Counted from the first letter of the stretch, positions 1-8,587 are shown. The stretch: 64,000 bases of DNA from an uncultured Roseburia sp. (GCA_947174805.1 CAMWKH010000001.1:124001-188000), one strand, 5' to 3'. The notes: generated by a model not told the origin, from the sequence alone. A program made the numbers and translations.

Positions 1-2
1 TC

Positions 3-197
3 GCTTATTACAGGGAGGAAGTCCGTCTCACTGCGGAGAATACAAAAATCTCCAATGCGTTTTCCTACTATGACGAGGAGAAAGAAAAGAAAAAAGAAGA
101 GCAGCAGTCCCAGCGGAGAACCCAGGATAACCCTGTGGCAGGTGACAATCAAGTGATTGAAGAGGATGGGAATGTTGTCAATGTTCCCCAAAATTAG
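3..197 (+). CDS. C-terminal end of an unidentified protein (partial)
   Basis: An open frame enters from the left edge and stops at TAG 195-197, giving about 64 visible residues. The end is very hydrophilic: a Lys/Glu/Gln-rich stretch (KEKKKEEQQ) is followed by an Asp/Asn-rich tail ending in VNVPQN. It looks like a disordered C-terminal tail. No domain is visible, so no function is assigned. It meets the AP2/HNH-like gene tail to tail, and the two coding regions overlap by 20 bp. Confidence 0.55.
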   Translation, partial: AYYREEVRLTAENTKISNAFSYYDEEKEKKKEEQQSQRRTQDNPVAGDNQVIEEDGNVVNVPQN

Positions 198-984
198 CTT
201 TCAGATAGTTTATATATTTCCTGGAAATCTTTAAACCGGAATAGAGGCTGGCATATTCTTTGGCAGACAGTTCCGAAATATAGTTTTCCGGGAAATTTTT
301 TTTAACCCCGTGGGACAGGGCGGTATCCACAGCCTTGTTGTAGGCCACTGCCGCCAATATTTCTGTCTCGTAGGTGCCAATTTTATAGTTGCCGTTAATG
401 TGTATCTGGGTCTCATAACAGAGATTGCCCTGTTTCGTCACAGCGGCAACCCCGTAGTACTGGTTGATTACGATAATATTGGAATATCGGTAGTCAAAGG
501 GGTCTCCGTTGGCAAAATCATAGTCCCTGCCGGACACTGCAAAATTTTTAATGCCGTACCGGGACAGAAGATTGGTCTGCATCCCATATTCATTCACAAA
601 GAGATGTCCGCCCCGTTTCATGATTTTGTGGCTGGAATAAAAAAACAGATCGTCAATATCAAATTTGTATTCCTCGCTGGGGGAGATGTAGTAGGAAAAA
701 TAATTTGCATGGAGATAAATAGGGGTTTTGATATAAATCCTGTTGTCACGGAAATTAGTTAGGGAGACTACTTTTTCAAAGTTTAGGGTGTCCTCTTCAT
801 AGAGAAGCTGTTCTAGGAGCAGGGATTTGTCCTTTAGGATTCTGTCGGCTTTTTCATGGGCCATGTGGGCACTTTCCTGGGTTTTGAAACTTCCAAGGCT
901 GATGTGCTTATTGGAAAAAGTAATGCTGGAGCGGTAGTAGATGCTCCCGTCCTTTTTTTTTGCCTGATAAACGCCAGCTAACAT
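178..984 (-). CDS. AP2-domain protein with degenerate HNH-like centre, probable DNA-binding protein
   Basis: The 268-residue protein appears to have three parts. Residues 1-50 and about 188-235 each resemble an AP2 DNA-binding domain (basic strands, then LGSF or IGTY, then an Ala-rich helix; the second ends in KKNFPENY like plant AP2 domains). Residues 150-175 match the HNH_3 pattern of homing endonucleases (NGDPFDYRYSN against the usual HINGDPLDNRRSN). The catalytic His is Phe157 and the first Asn is Tyr165, so nuclease activity is unlikely. AP2-HNH combinations are known from phage and homing endonucleases; this one may have become a regulator or structural DNA-binding protein. The start is preceded by AGGAGG five bases upstream. 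It is divergent from thrC. The domain reading is by eye. Confidence 0.7.
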   Translation of the reverse strand: MLAGVYQAKKKDGSIYYRSSITFSNKHISLGSFKTQESAHMAHEKADRILKDKSLLLEQLLYEEDTLNFEKVVSLTNFRDNRIYIKTPIYLHANYFSYYISPSEEYKFDIDDLFFYSSHKIMKRGGHLFVNEYGMQTNLLSRYGIKNFAVSGRDYDFANGDPFDYRYSNIIVINQYYGVAAVTKQGNLCYETQIHINGNYKIGTYETEILAAVAYNKAVDTALSHGVKKNFPENYISELSAKEYASLYSGLKISRKYINYLKANFGEH

Positions 985-1002
985 AAAAACCTCCTAAATC
1001 CA

Positions 1003-1032
1003 TTGACATTACAGATTTGTTTCTTATATAAT
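1003..1032 (+). promoter_or_regulatory. sigma-A type promoter of thrC
   Basis: TTGACA (1003-1008) and TATAAT (1027-1032) are both perfect hexamers with an 18-bp spacer, placed about 70 bp upstream of the thrC start in the divergent intergenic region. Confidence 0.8.
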
Positions 1033-1103
1033 AAAAAATACGGATATGTAATACTATAACATAAAAAAACATATTTCACCATAGAAAAGAAGAGGATAAA
1101 AAC

Positions 1104-2594
1104 ATGGAATTAATTTATGCAAGTACGAGAAACAATGAGGAAAAGGTTACGGCGTCTCAGGCTATTTTAAAGGGCCTGGCCAATGGGGGAGGGCTTTACG
1201 TCCCCACAGCAATCCCTGCGCTGGATATAGACTTGGAAAAACTTTCCAAGATGACATACCAGGAGACAGCTTATGAGGTGATGCGGAGATTTCTCACGGA
1301 TTTTACGGAAGAAGAGTTAAAGAACTGCATCCGTAACGCCTATGACAGCAAATTTGACACGGAGGAGATTGCACCTTTGGTAAAAGCGGACGGTGCCTAT
1401 TATCTGGAGTTGTTCCACGGCTCCACCATCGCTTTTAAGGATATGGCATTGTCTATCCTGCCCCATCTATTAATTACTGCAGCCAGAAAAAACCAGGTGA
1501 AAAACGATATTGTGATATTGACCGCCACATCCGGGGATACAGGGAAGGCAGCTCTCGCCGGATTTGCCAATGTGGACCATACAAAGATTATTGTATTTTA
1601 CCCCAAAGACGGGGTGAGCCCTATCCAGAAAAAGCAGATGGTGACCCAGAAGGGGGACAATACATATGTGGTGGGGATTAACGGAAACTTTGACCAGGCC
1701 CAGACAGGGGTAAAGAAAATGTTTTCCGATGGAAAGCTGGCACAGCTTATGGACCAGGCCGGATATCAATTCTCCTCTGCGAATTCCATAAATATCGGAC
1801 GTCTTGTGCCCCAGATTGTATATTATGTGTACGCATACGCAAAACTCTATGCGAACGGGGAGATAGAGAAGGGGGAAAAAATAAATGTAGTTGTTCCCAC
1901 AGGGAATTTTGGAAATATTTTGGCGGCGTTTTACGCAAAAAACATGGGACTGCCCATTGCAAAATTAATCTGCGCCTCCAATGAAAACAAAGTGTTGTAC
2001 GACTTCTTCACTACCGGAACTTACGACAAAAACCGTGAGTTTAGATTGACCTCTTCCCCGTCCATGGATATTCTGATTTCCAGCAACTTAGAGCGCTTAA
2101 TCTACCGTCTTGCCGGGGAGGATGGGGAAAAGAATGCTGAGTTTATGAATGCCCTGGGAGAAGAGGGCAGATATGAGATTACCCCGGAGATGAGAGAGGG
2201 CCTGAAGGATTTTTACGGCAATTATACCACGGAGGAGGAGACGGCGGCTCTTATCCAAGGTCTTTATGAAAAAACGGGATATGTCATTGACACCCATACG
2301 GCAGTGGCTGCAGGAGTTTACGGAAAGTATAAAAATGAGACGGGAGATAACACAAAGACCCTTATTGCATCCACTGCAAGTCCTTTCAAATTTACCAGAA
2401 GCGTAATGGATGCCATTGACAGTGAAAAATATGGCTCTTTGGGAGATTTTGAGCTGGTGGAGAAACTTTCTGAGATTGCCAATGTAAAGGTTCCCCAGGC
2501 AATTGAGGAAATTAGGAATGCCGAAGAACTTCATAAGACGGTGTGCGAAGTGGAGGAGATGGAGGATACCGTAAAGAAATTTTTAAAGATGTAA
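1104..2594 (+). CDS. thrC: threonine synthase
   Basis: This PLP enzyme converts O-phosphohomoserine to threonine in the cytoplasm. The 496-residue length fits the long, fungal/enterobacterial-type threonine synthases. The N-terminal YASTRN and GGGLYVP pattern is typical, the PLP-binding lysine is K112 in HGSTIAFKDMA, and TATSGDTGKAA (140-150) is the phosphate-binding loop of fold-type II PLP enzymes. It has its own perfect promoter and ends at a strong bidirectional terminator, so it is probably a single-gene transcript. No other threonine genes are nearby. Identity is clear. Confidence 0.96.
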   Translation: MELIYASTRNNEEKVTASQAILKGLANGGGLYVPTAIPALDIDLEKLSKMTYQETAYEVMRRFLTDFTEEELKNCIRNAYDSKFDTEEIAPLVKADGAYYLELFHGSTIAFKDMALSILPHLLITAARKNQVKNDIVILTATSGDTGKAALAGFANVDHTKIIVFYPKDGVSPIQKKQMVTQKGDNTYVVGINGNFDQAQTGVKKMFSDGKLAQLMDQAGYQFSSANSINIGRLVPQIVYYVYAYAKLYANGEIEKGEKINVVVPTGNFGNILAAFYAKNMGLPIAKLICASNENKVLYDFFTTGTYDKNREFRLTSSPSMDILISSNLERLIYRLAGEDGEKNAEFMNALGEEGRYEITPEMREGLKDFYGNYTTEEETAALIQGLYEKTGYVIDTHTAVAAGVYGKYKNETGDNTKTLIASTASPFKFTRSVMDAIDSEKYGSLGDFELVEKLSEIANVKVPQAIEEIRNAEELHKTVCEVEEMEDTVKKFLKM

Positions 2595-2596
2595 AC

Positions 2597-2624
2597 AAAA
2601 AAAGCAGGCAGGGCCTGCTTTTTT
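2597..2624. terminator. bidirectional rho-independent terminator (thrC / cheX-like gene)
   Basis: The GCAGGC/GCCTGC stem (2604-2609 and 2613-2618) has a 3-nt loop and is flanked by seven A on the left and six T on the right. It can therefore serve both thrC and the converging minus-strand gene. Confidence 0.88.
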
Positions 2625-2634
2625 ATCTATTGAA

Positions 2635-3621
2635 CTATGACATATTTTCCAAATCATTCATCAATGCTTCCAGATTATTTAAACTTTCCAGGCTGTTTAA
2701 ATTTTTTGTCTCAGGAAGAACAGAGTTTTCGCTTTCGCTGATGGAAATCAGCAGATTGATGATTCCGAAAGGATAGATAATCGGAAGAAGTATAGTCTCT
2801 GTGGAACAGCTTATCATTGTATTGTCCATAGAGATAGGGGGCTCTAACTGCAGTTCCACCTCTGAATTGTTGTTTGAGATATTCACATTAAATAATCCGT
2901 TATGTAAATTTAAAAAATCTTCTACAGATGCCTGTACGTACTCGTCGTATTCAGTAAATGAATCGTTGACATAGCGGGAGGCAAAAGCGATAGCAGCGTC
3001 TTCCGTCATATCAAAATAGGAGGTGAGCTGAAAATCACCCCTTACAACCTGGCTGGAACAGCGTCCAGTTACAAATTCTGAAACAATGGAAGGGTTTAAC
3101 GGTGTGAAATCCTCCCCTATAAAGCGAAGCAGATTGTTGAACAGTAAGTTTAAATACTGCAGAACATATTCAGGCACATTCTCCAGGGTAATCAAAAACA
3201 GGTTGCGCACAAGAGCCTCTAAGTTTTCCTGCTGCTCCTTGTCAGATTCCAGTTGGGAAATTTCATTTTCCTTCTGGTAGGATTTGATGTATCTGTCTAA
3301 ATCAGAGTTGGTAAATACACCGTCGTCCACCAAGGTCTGTCCAACTAAGAGGTAATCCGGCGTCTGGGTATTTAAAAGTTCCTCCACCTGCTCCTCGGTT
3401 AAAAGTCCCTCCTCAATGGCAATTTCCCCAAAAAGCCTGTCTTCATGGGTCTGGCGGATGACTACGTTGTCCACCTGCAGGGCAGTGAGCAAACCTGCGT
3501 GCATCGCCAATGTGCCCAGTCTCAAATGTTTGGTGTGCTGTTCCTGGATAGCGTGAACTAACTGGTCTGTGGTGACGGCCTGCTCACTGAGCAGATAGTT
3601 TCCAAAAAATTGTGAATACAT
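2635..3621 (-). CDS. CheX/CheC-like phosphatase-family protein with N-terminal MshEN-like repeats
   Basis: This 328-residue protein has two parts. Residues 1-116 hold four units of about 29 residues that start near 6, 34, 62 and 93. They follow the pattern xLGxxAxxxGLLTxxQVxxxxxxQ; the second and third contain RLG and RLFG. That pattern resembles MshEN domains of type II secretion and pilus ATPases, some of which bind c-di-GMP. The rest, about 140-310, resembles CheX/CheC phosphatases of phospho-CheY, with DFLNLHNG at the ExxNxxxG active-site position (Asp in place of Glu). The gene starts three bases after the CheY-like gene stops and its ribosome site (AGGGAG) lies inside that gene, so the two are cotranscribed. 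c-di-GMP binding and phosphatase activity are inferences. Confidence 0.72.
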   Translation of the reverse strand: MYSQFFGNYLLSEQAVTTDQLVHAIQEQHTKHLRLGTLAMHAGLLTALQVDNVVIRQTHEDRLFGEIAIEEGLLTEEQVEELLNTQTPDYLLVGQTLVDDGVFTNSDLDRYIKSYQKENEISQLESDKEQQENLEALVRNLFLITLENVPEYVLQYLNLLFNNLLRFIGEDFTPLNPSIVSEFVTGRCSSQVVRGDFQLTSYFDMTEDAAIAFASRYVNDSFTEYDEYVQASVEDFLNLHNGLFNVNISNNNSEVELQLEPPISMDNTMISCSTETILLPIIYPFGIINLLISISESENSVLPETKNLNSLESLNNLEALMNDLENMS

Positions 3622-3624
3622 TCT

Positions 3625-4002
3625 TTATCTCCCTTCAAATCGAGTTTTTAATATAGACTCTATCTGATTGCGGTTTAACGGCTTTTGTACAAAATCCTTT
3701 GCACCAAGCTGGATAGCCTGTTTTAACTGCAGCTGTGTGCCGATAGATGAAACTACAACTATGTCAGCCGAGGGATCATTCTTCATGATTTCAGCAATAG
3801 CGCCATTGCCGTCTACTACAGGCATTACAATATCTAAAAAAACAATGTCCGGGGAATTGTTAGCATATAAATCAATGGCTTCCTGCCCATTAGAAGCTTC
3901 CAAAAAATGAGTGCCGCCCAGTGAGAGAATAATATCCTTGAGCTGCTTTCTGGCCAGTATGGAATCATCACCGATTAATATTTTTGCATCTTCGAGTTTC
4001 AT
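3625..4002 (-). CDS. CheY-like stand-alone response regulator
   Basis: The 125 residues form a single receiver domain: acidic pair near residue 11 (IGDDS), phospho-acceptor Asp in VFLDIVMPVVDG, conserved Ser in VVVSS and Lys in FVQKPLNR. There is no output domain, so it must act through protein contacts, as CheY does. The next gene encodes a CheX-like protein, which suggests a regulator with its own phosphatase. No sensor kinase or flagellar/chemotaxis operon is seen in the window, so the input and target are unknown. Confidence 0.9.
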   Translation of the reverse strand: MKLEDAKILIGDDSILARKQLKDIILSLGGTHFLEASNGQEAIDLYANNSPDIVFLDIVMPVVDGNGAIAEIMKNDPSADIVVVSSIGTQLQLKQAIQLGAKDFVQKPLNRNQIESILKTRFEGR

Positions 4003-4047
4003 ATATAACCGCTCCTTTTCATTTCTATATGATAATCATCATTACCT

Positions 4048-4076
4048 ATTTTAAACTATAATATTTAAAGTTTCAA
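4048..4076 (-). promoter_or_regulatory. putative promoter of the CheY/CheX-like pair
   Basis: On the minus strand, TTGAAA (complement of 4071-4076) and TAAAAT (complement of 4048-4053) are separated by 17 bp. The site lies about 45 bp upstream of the CheY-like start. Confidence 0.6.
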
Positions 4077-4210
4077 TATTTATTGCACCGATTATTGGAT
4101 TTTTTTGAAAAATTTTGGGAATAAGTATAAAAAAGTATAAAATTCATATAAAAAACAGCCCGGATATGTTATACTTGAGGGAAGAGAACAGAGAAAGCGA
4201 GGAAGAAACT

Positions 4211-4552
4211 ATGGATTTTATGTTGATTTTTGATCTGGTCATTGCAGGATTGGGGTTATATCTTATATATTCATCCCTGAAAATGAAACAGACCGGTGAG
4301 CTGAGCACCATTGTTGTAAATCAGGACGATATGGCCAGATGCAAAAACAAACAGGGTTTTATTGAGGCTATCGCCATGAAATCCGTGTATTTTGGAATTA
4401 TTGCACTGATTTTTGGTATATTAGCCATTTTAAATGATTTTTATTCTCTTCTGGGAAAATATTTTAATGTGGTGGGAGCCGTGGTCTTTATCGGGGCATG
4501 GATGTGGTTTGCAGGAGAACTCAGAAAGGCGAGGGAAAAATTCTTTTATTGA
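4211..4552 (+). CDS. small membrane protein of unknown function
   Basis: The 113 residues appear to hold three hydrophobic segments: about 3-22 (LIFDLVIAGLGLYLIYSSL), 56-75 (VYFGIIALIFGILAIL) and 82-100 (VVGAVVFIGAWMWFAG). They are separated by a polar loop with GELSTIVVNQDD. The start at 4211 is chosen because a GAGGAAG ribosome site lies just upstream; the frame stays open to 4115 but without such a site. No catalytic motif is seen and I do not recognise the family. It is a lone gene that meets the gltA terminator. Confidence 0.75.
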   Translation: MDFMLIFDLVIAGLGLYLIYSSLKMKQTGELSTIVVNQDDMARCKNKQGFIEAIAMKSVYFGIIALIFGILAILNDFYSLLGKYFNVVGAVVFIGAWMWFAGELRKAREKFFY

Positions 4553-4564
4553 TATTTGGGACAG

Positions 4565-4606
4565 AAAAAAGAAGGCCTTTTCCCCCCCTGGGAAGATGCC
4601 TTCTTT
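4565..4606 (-). terminator. terminator of citrate synthase gene
   Basis: Read on the minus strand, an AGAAGGC...GCCTTCT stem with an inner CTTCCC/GGGAAA extension is followed by TTTTTT (complement of 4565-4570). The U-run is clear only on the minus strand, so it serves gltA. Confidence 0.8.
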
Positions 4607-4630
4607 CGTGAAATACTGCCGATGGTGAGA

Positions 4631-5995
4631 TTACCGTTTGGAAATGGGTACGTAATCTGTGTGGTGCCCTACATATTTATATGCGGGACGCATAATCTTG
4701 CCGTTGTTGGAGAGTTCTTCTAACCTGTGAGCGCTCCACCCGGCGATACGGGCGATGGCAAAAATGGGGGTGTACAATTCCAGAGGCAGATTCAGCATGG
4801 AATAGGCGAACCCGCTGTAGAAATCTACATTGGGGCTGACCCCTTTGTAAATTTTCCGTTCCTCCCCAATAATCTTTGGGGCAAGCTTCTCCACCATAGT
4901 GTACAGTGCAAACTCTTTTTGTTTGCCCTTCTCCGCTGAGAGGCGCTCCACAAAGGAGTGGAAGATGACTGCACGGGGGTCTGAAAGGGAATAGACCGCA
5001 TGGCCCATGCCGTAAATCAGTCCTGCCCGGTCAAAGGCTTCTTTATTCAGGAGTGCTCTTAAATACCGTGAAACTTCCTCCTCGTCCTCCCAGTCCTTTA
5101 CTACTTCCTTCATATCCTCAAACATCTGTACCACTTTTATGTTGGCACCCCCGTGTTTGGGACCTTTTAAGGAGCCCAGGGAGGCGGCAATCACGGAATA
5201 TGTATCGGTGGCGGAGGAGGATACCAGGTGTGTGGTAAAGGTGGAGTTGTTTCCGCCGCCGTGCTCCATGTGGAGAATCAGGGCGATATCTAAAAGTTTT
5301 GCCTCCAGGGCGCTGAATTTGGAATCAGCCCTTAAAATATGAAGAATATTTTCTGCAGTGGAGTATTCGGGTTTTGGCTGATGGATAAACAGGCTCTCCC
5401 CGTCATGGTAATGTTTGTATGCCTGGTAACCGTACACGGATAAAAGCGGGAATAAACTGATCATCTGAAGACATTGGCGCAAAACATTGGGGATGGAGAT
5501 ATCATCCGCCGCATCATCGTAGGAATAAAGGGTAAGAACACTTCTGGCCAGAGTATTCATCATATCTCTGCTTGGGGCTTTCATGATAATGTCCCGGACA
5601 AAACCAGTGGGAAGAGTGCGGTAATAGCTGAGCAAATGGGTAAATTCATCCAGTTCTTTCTGATTTGGAAGTTTGCCGAAAAGCAGAAGATAGGTGCATT
5701 CCTCAAAGCCGAAATGGCTGGATTCGGAAATTCCTGTCACCAGGTCCTTTACATTGTATCCCCGGTAGTAGAGCTCGCCCTCCATGGGAACGGATTTGCC
5801 GTCCACTATTTTTGAGGAGCAGACATCGGAAATTTCCGTCAGGCCGACTAAAACACCTTTTCCGTTTAAGTCACGAAGCCCCCGCTTCACGTCGTATTTT
5901 GTATAAAGCTCCGGGTCAATACTGATATCGTCTTCATATATCTTAGAAAGCTTTAATAGTTCCGGTGTAATTTCGCTGTATGGATTTGTGTACAT
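4631..5995 (-). CDS. gltA: citrate synthase (type II-like, citrate/2-methylcitrate synthase family)
   Basis: The enzyme condenses oxaloacetate and acetyl-CoA to citrate, in anaerobes mainly for glutamate precursor supply. Length is 454 residues. Active-site motifs are all present: the histidine in LHMEHGGGNNST (241-252), GPKHGGAN (278-285), the histidine in YGMGHAVY (328-335) and the Asp in NVDFYSG near 405. The N-terminal YRGY around 77-80 is typical. GGGAGG lies upstream of the start. No aconitase or isocitrate dehydrogenase is in the window. A 2-methylcitrate synthase role is possible in this family, but no prp genes are nearby. Confidence 0.93.
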   Translation of the reverse strand: MYTNPYSEITPELLKLSKIYEDDISIDPELYTKYDVKRGLRDLNGKGVLVGLTEISDVCSSKIVDGKSVPMEGELYYRGYNVKDLVTGISESSHFGFEECTYLLLFGKLPNQKELDEFTHLLSYYRTLPTGFVRDIIMKAPSRDMMNTLARSVLTLYSYDDAADDISIPNVLRQCLQMISLFPLLSVYGYQAYKHYHDGESLFIHQPKPEYSTAENILHILRADSKFSALEAKLLDIALILHMEHGGGNNSTFTTHLVSSSATDTYSVIAASLGSLKGPKHGGANIKVVQMFEDMKEVVKDWEDEEEVSRYLRALLNKEAFDRAGLIYGMGHAVYSLSDPRAVIFHSFVERLSAEKGKQKEFALYTMVEKLAPKIIGEERKIYKGVSPNVDFYSGFAYSMLNLPLELYTPIFAIARIAGWSAHRLEELSNNGKIMRPAYKYVGHHTDYVPISKR

Positions 5996-6060
5996 AGAAT
6001 ACCTCCCTATAAAAGTTTTTGAAAAATCTCATAAGAAAAATCCTTTAGAAATGAAAATTT

Positions 6061-6088
6061 ATTATATTGAGATTTAGCTGTTTGTTAA
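6061..6088 (-). promoter_or_regulatory. putative gltA promoter
   Basis: On the minus strand, TTAACA (complement of 6083-6088) and a perfect TATAAT (complement of 6061-6066) are separated by 16 bp, about 65 bp upstream of the gltA start. Confidence 0.55.
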
Positions 6089-6182
6089 TCATACCACAGA
6101 TTGGAAACGCAAGACAAGAAAATGAATAAAATTTAATAAAAATTTAGTTTTTGTTCATATTTTTGAAATTATTATAAAGTCG

Positions 6183-6211
6183 TGGAAAAATCCCCGTCTT
6201 TGGGATATAAT
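6183..6211 (+). promoter_or_regulatory. putative cdd promoter
   Basis: TGGAAA (6183-6188), a 17-bp spacer and a perfect TATAAT (6206-6211), 30 bp before the cdd start. Confidence 0.55.
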
Positions 6212-6240
6212 AAACCTATGCAATATACGGAGGACATGGT

Positions 6241-6636
6241 ATGGAGAAAGAAAAACTGGTGAGAGCGGCTTATCAGGCAAAAAAATTTTCCTATGCCCCC
6301 TATTCCAATTTTCATGTTGGAGCGGCGCTTTTGGGGGAGAGCGGCAGGATTTATCTGGGATGCAATATAGAAAATGCTGCCTTTTCCCCCACAAACTGCG
6401 CCGAGCGCACGGCAATATTTAAAGGGGTATCCGAGGGGGAGAGAAAATTTACTGCCATAGCGATTGCGGGGGACAAGGAGGAGTATTTGACGCCCTGCGG
6501 CGTATGCCGGCAGGTGATGGCAGAATTCTGCAGTCCCAAAGACTTTCAGGTAATCTGTGCTAAAAATGAGACGGACTATCGGGTGTATACCTTAGAGGAA
6601 CTTTTCCCGGAAGGATTTTCACCGGAAAATTTATAA
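6241..6636 (+). CDS. cdd: cytidine deaminase
   Basis: This is the zinc-dependent deaminase of cytidine and deoxycytidine to uridine forms in pyrimidine salvage. Its 131 residues match the usual homotetrameric class. The zinc and catalytic motifs are complete: C53 with E55 in NCAERTA, and C86 and C89 in PCGVCRQ; the substrate-binding NIENAAF lies at 42-48. The gene is a monocistron between the gltA promoter region and pckA. Identity is clear. Confidence 0.96.
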   Translation: MEKEKLVRAAYQAKKFSYAPYSNFHVGAALLGESGRIYLGCNIENAAFSPTNCAERTAIFKGVSEGERKFTAIAIAGDKEEYLTPCGVCRQVMAEFCSPKDFQVICAKNETDYRVYTLEELFPEGFSPENL

Positions 6637-6643
6637 AAACAGA

Positions 6644-6672
6644 TTGAAAAAAAAAAACACTTAGTGTATATT
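6644..6672 (+). promoter_or_regulatory. putative pckA promoter
   Basis: TTGAAA (6644-6649), a 17-bp spacer and TATATT (6667-6672), about 60 bp upstream of the pckA start. Confidence 0.55.
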
Positions 6673-6731
6673 TATTATAGAGTATTTTAGGGCAAACTGC
6701 CCTATACATAATATGAAGGAGGATTATAGTA

Positions 6732-8456
6732 ATGGCAACAAAAGCTTATTACCCTATTAACGAAATTGGCGCTGGAAAAGTTGGTTTTTCCAAGACACGC
6801 TCTATTATTGAAGCTGCTTTCTATGGAAACAACGTAGTAAAAGTAAACACTTTAAAAGAGGCGTATCAGTTAGCTAAAAATTCACCTGGAACCATTGTCA
6901 CAGACATGCCTGTGAAAAACGGTGAGACTTTTGGTCTGGAGAAAGATGCAAAAGTATTGTTGTTCAACGACGGCGCTGTAACAGGACGCTATGCCGCAGC
7001 AAGACGCATCAAAGGAGAGCCGGGTGTTGACGATGCGAAATTGGACAAAGTTGTAATGGATGCCGTTTATGAGACAAGATGGAAGACGATGTACCATGCT
7101 GAGTGCTTCATCGGCCTTGATCCTGAATTTATGGTAAAAGCTCATCTTCTCATCCCCGAAGGCGAGGAGAATATCCTTTACAACTGGATGTTAAACTTCC
7201 AGTATATGTCGGATGAGTATGTGAAAATGTATAAAAACTCCAAATTAATCGGAGACGGCAAGGAGCCGGATGTATATATTTTCTCTGACCCCCAGTGGTT
7301 CCCACAGGAGAGGCCTGACGTTGACTTTAGCTGCTTAAGCGATCCTTTGACTTTATGTTATTTTGATACCAATGAGAACTGCGCAGCAATCCTTGGTATG
7401 AGATACTTCGGAGAGCACAAAAAAGGTACACTGACCATGGCTTGGGCGCTTGCCAACAGAAACGGTTACGCTTCCTGCCACGGCGGACAGAAAGAGTACT
7501 CCTTAGATGGAGGCAAAAAGTTTGTTGCTTCCGTTTACGGATTGTCAGGCTCCGGAAAGTCCACTCTGACACATGCAAAACACGGCGGCAAATACGACAG
7601 CTTCGGCGGAATCAAAGTGCTTCATGACGATGCATTTATCATCAATACAGATACCTGTGCATCCATCGCTTTGGAGCCCACCTATTTTGATAAGACAGCA
7701 GATTACCCAACAGGCTGCCCGGATAATGAGTATCTCTTGTCCGCTCAGAACTGTTCCGCAACACTGGATGAGAACGGAAAGATTCAGCTTGTGACAGAAG
7801 ATATCCGTAACGGTAACGGACGTGCGATCAAGTCCAAATTATGGTCTCCCAACCGTGTGGATAAGATTGACGCTCCCGTAAACGCAATCTTCTGGATTAT
7901 GAAGGATCCTACCATTCCGCCTGTACTGAAACTGAAAGGCTCTGCCCTTGCATCCGTTATGGGGGCAACCCTTGCAACAAAGACATCCACCGCTGAGCGT
8001 GTGGCTGCAGGTACAGACATGAATGCCCTTAGGATTGTTCCTTATGCTAACCCATTCCGGACATATCCTCTGGTAAATGATTATGAGAAATTTAAAAAAT
8101 TGGTAGAAGAAAAAGATGTGGCTTGCTACATTGTAAATACCGGGGATTTCATGGGAACAAAATGTAAACCTGCTGATACTTTGGGAATTCTTGAGGATAT
8201 CGTGGAAGGAAAAGCAAAATTTGAGAAATGGGGACCATTTGAAGATATCGAGATTATGTACGACTGGTCCGGAAAGACAGCAGACTTTAAACCTGATTTA
8301 GGAAATAAAGATTATGTTGCTGCTTTAAAGAATGCTATGCAGAACCGTGTGGATGCAGTGGAAGGATTTGCAACCAAGAAAGACGGCTACGACAAACTTC
8401 CGGATGAGGCTTTATCAGCATTAAAGAAACTTGTAGATGAGGCATCTTCTCTTTAA
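6732..8456 (+). CDS. pckA: phosphoenolpyruvate carboxykinase (ATP-type)
   Basis: The enzyme interconverts oxaloacetate plus ATP with PEP, CO2 and ADP. Its 574 residues are a little longer than the usual 530-540. The P-loop GLSGSGKST lies near 269-277, and a second metal/nucleotide site is seen in LHDDAFII (about 297-304), as expected for the ATP-dependent class. Codon choice looks highly optimised and the gene ends in a strong terminator, in line with an abundant enzyme. In anaerobes it often works toward oxaloacetate or energy conservation; the direction cannot be read from sequence. Ribosome site AAGGAGG is upstream. Confidence 0.9.
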   Translation: MATKAYYPINEIGAGKVGFSKTRSIIEAAFYGNNVVKVNTLKEAYQLAKNSPGTIVTDMPVKNGETFGLEKDAKVLLFNDGAVTGRYAAARRIKGEPGVDDAKLDKVVMDAVYETRWKTMYHAECFIGLDPEFMVKAHLLIPEGEENILYNWMLNFQYMSDEYVKMYKNSKLIGDGKEPDVYIFSDPQWFPQERPDVDFSCLSDPLTLCYFDTNENCAAILGMRYFGEHKKGTLTMAWALANRNGYASCHGGQKEYSLDGGKKFVASVYGLSGSGKSTLTHAKHGGKYDSFGGIKVLHDDAFIINTDTCASIALEPTYFDKTADYPTGCPDNEYLLSAQNCSATLDENGKIQLVTEDIRNGNGRAIKSKLWSPNRVDKIDAPVNAIFWIMKDPTIPPVLKLKGSALASVMGATLATKTSTAERVAAGTDMNALRIVPYANPFRTYPLVNDYEKFKKLVEEKDVACYIVNTGDFMGTKCKPADTLGILEDIVEGKAKFEKWGPFEDIEIMYDWSGKTADFKPDLGNKDYVAALKNAMQNRVDAVEGFATKKDGYDKLPDEALSALKKLVDEASSL

Positions 8457-8477
8457 TTTAACTTAAGTAAAAAATGC

Positions 8478-8507
8478 GGGAATCCCTGACAGGGATTCCC
8501 TTTTTTT
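8478..8507 (+). terminator. pckA terminator
   Basis: A perfect 10-bp stem, GGGAATCCCT (8478-8487) with AGGGATTCCC (8491-8500), and a 3-nt loop followed by seven T. Confidence 0.92.
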
Positions 8508-8558
8508 GAGAATTGGATAAATCCTTACAGGATGCTAAAATTTAACATGAATTTTTCG

Positions 8559-8587
8559 TTGAAATATGAGAGAAACTATAGTATAAT
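8559..8587 (+). promoter_or_regulatory. promoter of 6S RNA
   Basis: TTGAAA (8559-8564), a 17-bp spacer and a perfect TATAAT (8582-8587). The predicted transcript start near 8594 sits just before the closing stem of the 6S-like RNA. Confidence 0.75.

Noticed and set aside
310-762. Plus-strand open frame of 150 codons opposite the AP2 gene
   Set aside because: It has no ribosome site and no recognisable domain, and it lies wholly antisense to a frame with clear AP2 and HNH patterns.
4434-4628. Second open frame overlapping the small membrane protein and the gltA terminator
   Set aside because: It runs through the terminator hairpin, has no site and is out of frame with a well-formed membrane protein.
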